Shown here in pieces: positions 53,971-61,312 of a stretch of 64,000 nucleotides of DNA. A program made the translations under genes and the position numbers. Location of the stretch: assembly GCF_019649055.1 (NCBI RefSeq), contig NW_026570415.1, positions 1 through 64,000 on the forward strand, written 5' to 3'. Source of the stretch: Paramacrobiotus metropolitanus. Its lineage: Eukaryota; Tardigrada; Eutardigrada; Parachela; Macrobiotidae. The first letter of the stretch is position 1. Each line of letters opens with the position of its first letter. The notes under the pieces were generated by a model. The model searched no databases. It had not been told where the DNA came from and saw only the letters and a list, made by a program, of their open reading frames with translations.

Positions 53971-54942
53971 TCAAAGAGGGTAGGCCTGGATGCCGCGGAT
54001 GGGTACCGTGTTTCGTACGTAACGGGTGTAGCAGTTACTTCGCCATCGCCCCGCTTCCTGTAAGCGCTGATGGGAAGTGCCATTTGCCGCTGCGGCGCTT
54101 GAGCCGCCGATGCGGAAGCTGTGGGTGCCGTATCTGTCGATGTCGGGAACTCCCGCTAGACCGGTCTTCATGGCTCTTTCGAAGGAGTGTCGGGTGACGT
54201 AACTGCCGCTCGGTAGAATGTAGAACGGGTCATTTTTGCCGGTGGTAATTCGGACGTCCATGTAGGCTTTTGTGGAGCGCACTGGGCAAACTGAGTGGCC
54301 GGTGGCGGACAGGGTGATGCGGTAGCCATGGTGAAATTGGTCCGTTTTTGAGCTGCGAATGGTGATGATTAGAGCATTTTCGTGAAGGATAACGTCGCTG
54401 AAGCGGAGAGTGGAGGCTGGGCAACACTTCCCGGTCTCGTTCGCTACCAGCTCGCTGACGCGGAAAAGGCCAAAGAAGGCAACGCAGAATGCACTCCAGT
54501 AGAGGAGCTGTTCCTGTTGCGGAAGATGCGAGTTGTGTAGTTTGTCTTTCATGGAGCGCATCAGATCCAGCGTTATTGGCAACCGCCGATCTGTACCTGG
54601 CATGTTGAGCCGCTTCAAGCCATTGACCGCCCGCGTGATGGCTGCGGTTGCTGAAGGGCGACTGATGCCTACCTCGGAGTGCGCATTGTCGATCCCGGCA
54701 AGGTAGACGATGGTGGTGGATGTTCCCAGGCCGTCGAGGTGGAGTTGCGCATTAAAGCGGAGAATAGTCTGCTCTGTCGCTGGTATAGGAGGCTCGCCGA
54801 TGGTTTTGCAAAATTGCGCAAAGCGGCTCCATCCGGTTTGGTAGGTCTTCCTGGTAGAGGCAGCGATGTGGTGAAACTGGACTGATGCGATGGTAGCGTC
54901 CAGGGCTGCCGTTAGCTGTAGCTTAGTCGCAGGCTTTCCCAC
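53971..54942 (-). CDS. Tyrosine recombinase of the DIRS-like element
   Basis: 323 codons. An N-terminal core-binding region (T-R-K-T-Y-Q-T-G-W-S-R-F, F-N-A-Q-L) is followed by the catalytic domain: F-R-V-S-E-L with the first Arg, S-S-K-T-D-Q with Lys, T-H-S-F-R-I-G-G with the H-x-x-R box, and G-R-W-R-S-N-C-Y-T-R-Y with the nucleophile Tyr. It would integrate the circular cDNA copy. It overlaps the RT ORF by 31 nt. Confidence 0.9.
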   Translation of the reverse strand: MGKPATKLQLTAALDATIASVQFHHIAASTRKTYQTGWSRFAQFCKTIGEPPIPATEQTILRFNAQLHLDGLGTSTTIVYLAGIDNAHSEVGISRPSATAAITRAVNGLKRLNMPGTDRRLPITLDLMRSMKDKLHNSHLPQQEQLLYWSAFCVAFFGLFRVSELVANETGKCCPASTLRFSDVILHENALIITIRSSKTDQFHHGYRITLSATGHSVCPVRSTKAYMDVRITTGKNDPFYILPSGSYVTRHSFERAMKTGLAGVPDIDRYGTHSFRIGGSSAAAANGTSHQRLQEAGRWRSNCYTRYVRNTVPIRGIQAYPL

Positions 54943-56582
54943 ATGTCCGGTAAGGGATCTGGTAATGTTGCGGCGCCCGGTGCAAGGCGGCGGAACCGGC
55001 TGACCTGAAAGCGTGATAGTGCGTCAGCGATTGCGTTGTCTGTCCCATTGATGTGCTTAATGGTTAACGCAAAGTTATTCTGAGCAGCAATCATGCTTAA
55101 ACGCCGCATAAGGTCGACCACGCCTGGATTGCGTGAGCCTAGCTTTTCCCACGCTTGGGAAGCCCCTAGATTGTCGCAGTGAAAAACAACGCGCCTGAGT
55201 ACGAGTTGATCTGCCCACAGCGCGACTGCGAAAAGGATGGCACACATTTCGAGATACTCTATGCATGGTGAGCAGCCCAGTATCCAATCTGGCCAGCGTG
55301 ACTGAAACCAGCGGCCTCGGAAGTAGCCGCCTATACCGAGCGTTGCGGATGCGTCGGTATAGAGGTCAATGGTGTTTGATACTGTCCATTCCGGTTCTAA
55401 AAACTTGGTCGTGCCGTTCCAGCGCGGAAGGAATTCTAACCACCATTCGACGTCTAGGCGGAAGTTGTTGTCTAACCGAATGGTCGCATTTGAGGCTTTT
55501 TTGTGACATTCATTTTCGCTGAGGAGGAAGGTCATGCGCCTTAGATAGAGCCGACCGGCGGGGACGCATTTGGTTGCAAATGCGAGAAGACCGATTAGAC
55601 TCTGCAGATCTCTGATCGTACACAAGTCGCGGTGGCGCCACTGCTCCAGAGCGCTTGTTAGCTCCTGCAGTTTGCCAGCTGGTAATGACAGAGTTTTCTT
55701 TACGGAATCGAGGACGATTCCTAAAAAAACTATTTCGGTGGATGGGCCTTCAAGCTTGTCGACTGCTAGGGGAACACCCAGCTCATCGCAAAGCTTTTGG
55801 AATGCAAGAACGAGCTCCCGACACCGCTGTATGTTCTTGCATATCAACAGGAAGTCGTCGATATAATGTAGGAGGTCAAAGTGCTTTGCGATCTGACTAA
55901 ACATCCAGTGTAATGCGTCGGAGAACTTACAGAATATCCCTGGTGCAGACCGGCAGCCGAATGGAAGGACTACGTCGTGGAAGTACTGTCCATCCAGTTG
56001 GAATCCAAGTAGGTGCCACTGGTCGCGTCTCACTGGGATTAGTCGGAAAGCGTTCTTGATATCCAGTTTTGCCATGACTGCGGCGCTTCCGTTGCGTAGA
56101 ATCAATTTGATGACGTCGTCGACCGAGCAGAACTTGAGTGGTGGGGAATCTTTGGTGATGTAGTCATTTATGCTGTCGCCGGTTGGTCGTGATAAGTCGG
56201 AGATGATTCGATGGCCGCCGCTTTTCTTGGGCCGCACTGACTGAGAGTTTGTTGTGAACGGGATAAAGGGCACAGTTAAGAATGGCCCGCGCGTGTGACC
56301 TGCTGCCACCTCTTTGGCAACCGCGGCGCGTAGGATATCGGCATGAGAGGAAGCGGAAATTGCATTAGGTGTGAATCGCGACTTGTCTGGACCACGATAC
56401 CCGATGTCGGCACCGTTAGTGAGGATGTCCAGAATAAGGTTAGCAATATTAGGGAATGGATAGTTAGTAAGGTGCCGCCGCCACGCTGAGAAGTTGAGCG
56501 GAGTGATCCGGCTTGCCGCGAATGGCGCCCCCGGATATGTCTGCTCCACCATGGCTGTGATGGTTGTGGTAGCCGTGGCCAT
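54912..56582 (-). CDS. Reverse transcriptase/RNase H of the DIRS-like element
   Basis: 556 codons. RT motifs: A-K-L-D-I-K-N-A-F-R-L-I-P-V, G-C-R-S-A-P-G-I-F and the Y-I-D-D active site (H-Y-I-D-D-F-L-L-I-C-K). The RNase H-like end has L-Y-T-D-A-S-A-T-L-G-I-G-G-Y-F, E-M-C-A-I and N-A-I-A-D-A-L-S-R. It overlaps the gag-like ORF by 119 nt in another frame. Confidence 0.9.
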   Translation of the reverse strand: MATATTTITAMVEQTYPGAPFAASRITPLNFSAWRRHLTNYPFPNIANLILDILTNGADIGYRGPDKSRFTPNAISASSHADILRAAVAKEVAAGHTRGPFLTVPFIPFTTNSQSVRPKKSGGHRIISDLSRPTGDSINDYITKDSPPLKFCSVDDVIKLILRNGSAAVMAKLDIKNAFRLIPVRRDQWHLLGFQLDGQYFHDVVLPFGCRSAPGIFCKFSDALHWMFSQIAKHFDLLHYIDDFLLICKNIQRCRELVLAFQKLCDELGVPLAVDKLEGPSTEIVFLGIVLDSVKKTLSLPAGKLQELTSALEQWRHRDLCTIRDLQSLIGLLAFATKCVPAGRLYLRRMTFLLSENECHKKASNATIRLDNNFRLDVEWWLEFLPRWNGTTKFLEPEWTVSNTIDLYTDASATLGIGGYFRGRWFQSRWPDWILGCSPCIEYLEMCAILFAVALWADQLVLRRVVFHCDNLGASQAWEKLGSRNPGVVDLMRRLSMIAAQNNFALTIKHINGTDNAIADALSRFQVSRFRRLAPGAATLPDPLPDMWESLRLSYS

Positions 56583-57705
56583 TTGAGCCGCAGATGGAGC
56601 AGGAGTGCTGCCGACCGGATGGGCATGGATTGCGGCAGCGTCCGTAGTTGAAATTACGGCAGATTTCCCCGTCTGCGGCGGTGCCGGCTCGAAAAAGCGG
56701 CTTAGGCGACGGACAGTCTCTGGCTAGGTGACCCGTGGCAGAACAGTTCCTGCATTGTGCGCGCTGATGTTTTGGGTTGCCGGTAAAGGTCACGCCTGTG
56801 GATGTGGAGGGAGTCCTGGGATTTGCTATGCATTCCTGGAAGGATTCTTCGTGTCGTCGCGTCCACACCTCGGTGTCCTCCGGGTTGTTGGCAGCATTGT
56901 TGCGAAACTGAATGTCGTATTCCAGCACGTGCTCCAATTTGTAGCCCCGTAGTGGATCCATAAGCAGCGCAATGTGGTCCAAATATCGTAAGAGTGGCTG
57001 GATGAGTTCCGGGTGGTCGATTATGCGATAACCCATGAAGACGGAGAACGCCCTCGTCCAGCTGGAGACCGACGTTATCTGCTCTTTCTTCGGGCCTGAT
57101 ACGAACGCAATCTCGCCGGTTTCGTCCTGGATCATGCGGGTGCCGGTATTTGACCTTTTTGCAGGTGCGCGATTATGTGGCAGAAGGTCGACAAAGTCCA
57201 CAAACTGCGTGTGGTCAAGGAGTTGCTCCCGCACCTTCGGACTCACTGCCGGCAGTCCGTGGGACTGCGCGGTGCAGCTGTTCGGTGGAGCTCCCAGTCG
57301 TTTAAACACGGATACTTTTGGCGGTATAACAGATTCGGTGATCACACTTTCAGCTCGCTTACCGGTATCGGTTGTGATGTGGTTGGACGCCGGGGAAAGT
57401 GAGCGTTTGGAGGAAGAGCTGTCGACCTGCAGCGCCGGCTGGCGGGAGCCATGCTGCCCAGTGGATTTCAGCTCGGTAACTTCGCGTTTCAGGTCCGCAA
57501 TTTGTGCCATTAGCTGTTCTATGACGCTGGTTGTCTGGATGGAGGATTCCGGTGGCACGACAACTCGGGAATTCACTCGTTTGCTGGGTCGCGGAGGCGA
57601 AATATCCCGAGTTCTTTTACCGGTATTTCCCGCTGTCCGGGTTCGACGGCGCGCAGCCGGACCTGATGGCTGGCCTGCATTGTTGTTTGACCTCTTTGGA
57701 GGCAT
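56464..57705 (-). CDS. gag: Gag-like protein of the DIRS-like element
   Basis: 413 codons from M-P-P-K-R-S-N-N-N. A basic N-terminus (R-R-R-T-R-T) is followed by a coiled-coil-like stretch (I-A-D-L-K-R-E-V-T-E-L-K), a conserved central region (T-S-V-S-S-W-T-R-A-F) and two or three Cys/His knuckles (C-R-N-C-S-A-T-G-H-L-A-R-D-C; C-S-I-C-G-S-N-G-H). Typical of nucleic-acid-binding first ORFs in this order. Confidence 0.85.
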   Translation of the reverse strand: MPPKRSNNNAGQPSGPAARRRTRTAGNTGKRTRDISPPRPSKRVNSRVVVPPESSIQTTSVIEQLMAQIADLKREVTELKSTGQHGSRQPALQVDSSSSKRSLSPASNHITTDTGKRAESVITESVIPPKVSVFKRLGAPPNSCTAQSHGLPAVSPKVREQLLDHTQFVDFVDLLPHNRAPAKRSNTGTRMIQDETGEIAFVSGPKKEQITSVSSWTRAFSVFMGYRIIDHPELIQPLLRYLDHIALLMDPLRGYKLEHVLEYDIQFRNNAANNPEDTEVWTRRHEESFQECIANPRTPSTSTGVTFTGNPKHQRAQCRNCSATGHLARDCPSPKPLFRAGTAADGEICRNFNYGRCRNPCPSGRQHSCSICGSNGHGYHNHHSHGGADISGGAIRGKPDHSAQLLSVAAAPY

Positions 57706-58227
57706 GATATAATGCGGATCCGTGTTAGTGGGTTGCGTAATTGTTTAGCAGACAATGTGGATGGCAGGTCACGCTGTCTCTGACTCGATCAGACTTGATC
57801 GCTTAGAGTGTTATCTCTGACTCGATATCAGACTATCGCTGAGAGAAAAACATCGAAATGCCGGTAAAATGCAAAACTGAAAATGAACAGATCGGTGCTG
57901 CTGAAAACACCTTATATAGGGAGACATGCACAGCCGGACAGTGGGCGTAACTGAGAAGACGCAACAGGGACGTTAGTCCAATGAACATTAATAGAATTTA
58001 ACATGTTAAATTATCACTGTTATCGCCTTGCAAATAAAACCGCAATGACTGCCGATTATGTGACACATAACATTTGATCAACCGAATTGTATAACACAAA
58101 CAGGAAAAAATACAGAGTTCAAATAAAACGAAAGAGCGAATCCACGTGCATTACTTTCTACCTGGAAATAACCCGATGCACGACTTCAGTAACGATTAAG
58201 AGGACAAGAATCGCGCAGGCCTTCATC
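57706..58227. promoter_or_regulatory. Probable leader/promoter of the DIRS-like element plus spacer
   Basis: On the minus strand tatataagg (about 57910-57918) is a good TATA box, followed by two copies of a gatcgagtcagaga-type repeat (57770-57830). Beyond about 58000 the sequence is AT-rich spacer. The boundary of the element is not visible. Confidence 0.5.
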
Positions 58228-59231
58228 TTATCGCTCGATCCTAGCTGCATTCTTCAGCACTTCAACCAGAAAGTGTCGGGTAAGACGCGACAACTTCTCC
58301 AGCCGCAATTGTCCCAGTCCATCCACGCACCACTTCTTCCCGCGGTAATGCGCCGATGGGCGCGGATCAGCGGACTGCGCCCCGCACAGTGTCTGCAAAG
58401 CGAAATTTCCATTAGGTTCTTGGAAATAGCGTTCGGACAAATGGCGCTGTAGTGTCGCGACAGCCTAACTGTCTTTTCTACCTTGCAGAAGAGCTTCCTC
58501 AGCACTCTCTCATAATTGGAATCCCCGCCCATGTTCCACTCCTTGATTAGTTCCGGGAGATTTTCCCCACGTCTCCAGGGCAGCGCAGCCTCCAATGCAT
58601 CCCACAATGCACAAGCAAAGTCCCTACCAAGCTCAAAATGGGCGCTGCGAAGACGGATCTTGGTTTCTGCCTTAATCTCCTCCTCCATTGATTTGACGTA
58701 AAACGAGCCGGATAACTGGACGATGCCATTCGTGATAAGGATTGTATCGCACGGAAACCGGTGGCACACTTCAATGAAATCCTGCAGCCAGCTACGATCG
58801 CATTCCGCATCCTGCTGCGACCGCGATGGAGACGGATGCTGGTCGCATTCGTTAGCGTGCAGGCCAAGGCATGTGCAGATAGTCATAGAGTAAATTAGGA
58901 CGCGGTGCAGATAGATAGTGCGCAATCGGATTCCGGTTTGGCGAGCCGCCAGGTACTGGATCAGGTCGCTCAGATGCCGCGCGGTGTCCGTAAACCACCA
59001 ACGTGCTCGGTCGGAGCTGACGGCAAGGCGGCGTGTAATGGGGCGCAAACATTTGTATACACTGTACAGCTCAAGAAAATTCTGAGGATCATTGCGGATG
59101 GCAATCGTGGACTGCAGTGCCGGCGCATCCATGATGCGGTTCCATGTTGCGCACACCGCGCGTAGCTTCGTCTGGTCCACGGTGCTCAAGTGGGAGAAGA
59201 CCTCCTGCCACAATTCCGACGGAAGCGCCAT
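58228..59231 (-). CDS. F-box/LRR protein without the Tudor/KH0 part, intact
   Basis: Minus-strand exons 59231-58482 (250 codons) and 58392-58228 (55 codons) join in phase 0 (donor gtagaa, acceptor tttgcag) to 304 residues. The F-box opens the protein (ALPSELWQEVFSHLSTVDQT, K-L-R-A-V-C-A-T-W-N). The LRR-like region follows with L-Y-S-V-Y-K-C-L-R-P, S-W-L-Q-D-F-I-E-V-C and C-A-L-W-D-A-L-E-A-A-L-P. Exon 3 gives S-A-D-P-R-P-S-A-H-Y-R-G-K-K-W-C-V-D-G. Upstream the frame stays open a little (F-S-C-T-N-E-E-P-A-E-A-P-I-Q), so a short upstream exon is possible. I find no Tudor or KH0 sequence up to 59560. It may be an F-box-only adaptor formed by losing exon 1. Confidence 0.8.
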
Positions 59232-59561
59232 CTGGATCGGAGCCTCTGCTGGTTCTTCGTTCGTGCACGAAAACGAATTAGAATAAACAAAAAACTGTTG
59301 GTGTAAAAAGCGAAAAACAGATTTCCAGAGCGGCGTATCGAAAATGGCGTTGGAAAACCTGCAGGTGGGTGCTGTTGCAGCACTTTATCAAGCATTAAGG
59401 AGAAAGGATTCCAGAAATAGCGTCAGATTACTGCAATGCACTAATAGTGACTGACACCTTTAGTGTACTTCGCAATGCTCGTACATTGTACGCAGCTCTC
59501 TTGACGCAGCTTTCTATAGACACAGCTTTCTTGACAGCTTTCTTGACATTGTACGCAGCTT
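59232..59561. other. Upstream region with short direct repeats
   Basis: Likely promoter of the gene at 59231. Toward 59480-59560 acattgtacgcagct and agctttcttgaca recur, running into the hairpin at 59562. Confidence 0.5.
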
Positions 59562-59610
59562 CCTATAGAGAGCGGATGTCCTATAGAGAGCGGCATCCGC
59601 TCTCTATAGG
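59562..59610. repeat. Hairpin with 17-bp perfect arms and a third copy in the loop
   Basis: CCTATAGAGAGCGGATG (59562-59578) is exactly inverted at 59594-59610. The 15-nt loop holds another direct copy of cctatagagagcgg, so the motif is present three times. Confidence 0.92.
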
Positions 59611-59647
59611 ATCGTTCGATAGAATATTTCATTAGATTTGTATGCTT

Positions 59648-59719
59648 TGCCGATAGCCTAGTGGTGCCTCTCTCGGCCTTAGAGTATGGAGGTTGTGGGT
59701 TCGATTCCCTCAATCGGCA
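59648..59719 (+). ncRNA. tRNA-like head of a SINE (Pol III A and B boxes)
   Basis: The 72-nt stretch has a consensus A box (TAGCCTAGTGG, 59654-59664) and B box (GGTTCGATTCC, 59698-59708). Its ends TGCCGAT and ATCGGCA pair, and a T6 run follows at 59722-59727. The anticodon arm does not fold as a normal tRNA, with no U33 or convincing anticodon, so I read it as a tRNA-derived SINE. The downstream 59728-59870 would be the SINE body. No poly-A tail or target duplication is identified. Confidence 0.65.
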
Positions 59720-60179
59720 GATTTTTTGCGAGTGTCTGTGCGAGCCTAGCCCAGCTCTTTCAATAATTATAATTGTGAAGTTCGGGTCCCAGTTGCATTT
59801 GGTGAAGACAGTCAAAACTCTTCCGCTTGGCGTTCGAAGCGGGAGAGGTTTTGGCAGAAATGAATACTATCTGGCCGGGTTTTCGATTACGGGCTTTCAG
59901 AATATAATATTGGTTTTGGTCAGTCTTTTCTGGTTTGCCGGCTCTGGTTTATCCCATTCGTGGCAATATAGATCTGAATCTGGATAACAAATTCACAGTA
60001 TTTGGTACATAATACAGAAAATTGTTCTCATATAATGTATAACTGCTAGCGATACACAGGTCCACATTATTATCGTTCAGGGGGTAACGTCAGAGGGGAC
60101 AGTGAGTAATGACGTCGTTTGGATTCTTTTGGGACAGACAGACAGAGTGACAGACAGAAACGTTTTCGTTTTTGATCCT
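59720..60179. other. Possible SINE body, then spacer
   Basis: Downstream of the tRNA-like head. The ORF at 59661-59987 crosses the head and is not credible as a protein. The end of the SINE is not defined. Confidence 0.35.
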
Positions 60180-60480
60180 AGATCCCGTTAGGTGAGCGGT
60201 TGACCGAGCTACCACTACTGTCCAGCGCACAGAGCGCTTTAGGTGAACGAGTGCCCGGTACAGTCCAGTGCACAAAGCCCGTTTGGTAAGCGGGGTGACG
60301 GAGCTACCACTACTGTCCAGTGCACAGAGTCGGTCATATAAGCAAGGTATCACTAGTCGGCGTATTCGCTACTGAACCGACAAACACCACCGGGCACAAA
60401 CCGTTCTCCAGTGACAAGAGCCTTTGAAATGATTGAGTTACTGAACTAGTGATAGTGTCCATTGTCCAGTGCATTCGCGC
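60180..60480. repeat. Minisatellite block related to 38086-38780
   Basis: Units with cccgttaggtgagc, gaccgagctaccactactgt and ccagtgcacagag repeat about five times. They are the reverse complement of the array at 38086. Spacing is irregular (about 50-55 bp). Confidence 0.75.
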
Positions 60481-61312
60481 TGTTTCAAAGTTTTTCAATT
60501 AATGAAATGTCGAGTTTGTTTTCGGGTAGGGGATATAACAAAAATTATCTCTACAGCTAAAGGAAATGTTTCCGACGTTGAGAGAATCATGAAGTGATTT
60601 TTATACAAAATATATTAAAGATATTCATATAAAATAGATTTTAGATAAATAAACAAAATGAATTTATACTTTTGCGCTATTGCGAATTTGCGATATATCA
60701 ATCATGTTTCAACAAAATGAAGATGATAATTCTACCAAATAAATATAATCACCTTCATTCAAATCAATTAAAGTACCCGTGGACCACAAGAACGCGAAGG
60801 CGAAGCCGAGGCTGTTTCTTGTAATTTATATTGTACGGGTGCGTATACTGTGAGTATGCCTTCTGTAAAATCTGAGCTGCGCTCCGGTTATCCAATGCAC
60901 GCTTACGTGCATTTCATTTTTTAATGCAGCGATTGCCCCGGTAGAAGCGTCAACCAATTGTCGTCCACTGTGGCACTCGACAGTTTTTAAAGTTAAAGCT
61001 TTAACTTGGTCAAACACTAAAACCTAAAACTTAGTGCAAGATGAAAAAGCACCAGCGTTTTTCCCATATTTAGAGCGGCTATCTTTCTCATCCGTTGCAA
61101 ACTACACTTGCAGTTGAGTAGAGCAGCTGGCTGCTGGTCAGCGTAACAAGCGAGAAATAGCGCTTAATTATCTCCGAAATTGACTTTTGTCGAACGTTGT
61201 CTGGGAAACTATTTTCAGGTCTTTCTATCGTTGTTTCAGGGTCTATTCAACAAGGCATTACTGACTTTCAGATTCATCATCGTAATCTCGGTTTTTCAGA
61301 ACTGGCAACGCG
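60481..61312. other. Promoter-side spacer of the F-box gene at 61313
   Basis: AT-rich. Carries the second fold-back repeat copy (about 60787-60822). An acceptor-like ggtttttcag ends 61299, 13 nt before the ATG, again pointing to a 5' UTR intron. Confidence 0.45.
60787..60822. repeat. Dispersed fold-back repeat (copy 2)
   Basis: Reverse-complement match to 37762-37797: acaagaacgcgaaggcgaag through ctgtttcttgt. Confidence 0.7.

Larger units (their letters stand above)
53971..57705 (-). mobile_element. DIRS-like tyrosine-recombinase retrotransposon, looks whole
   Basis: Three long overlapping ORFs in order on the minus strand: gag-like (57705-56464), RT/RNase H (56582-54912) and tyrosine recombinase (54942-53971). 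There is no integrase of the DDE type and no aspartic protease, the defining layout of DIRS-order elements. The ends are not fixed: flanks of about 200-370 bp on each side probably belong to the element, but I could not find the terminal repeats by eye. A TATA-like tatataagg with direct repeats (gatcgagtcagagaca) sits upstream of the first ORF (57770-57920). All three ORFs look open, so the insertion is probably young. Confidence 0.88.

Noticed and set aside
59648-59719. Functional tRNA gene
   Set aside because: The anticodon arm does not fold with a U at position 33, and the acceptor stem pairs only if shifted by one. A SINE head explains it better.
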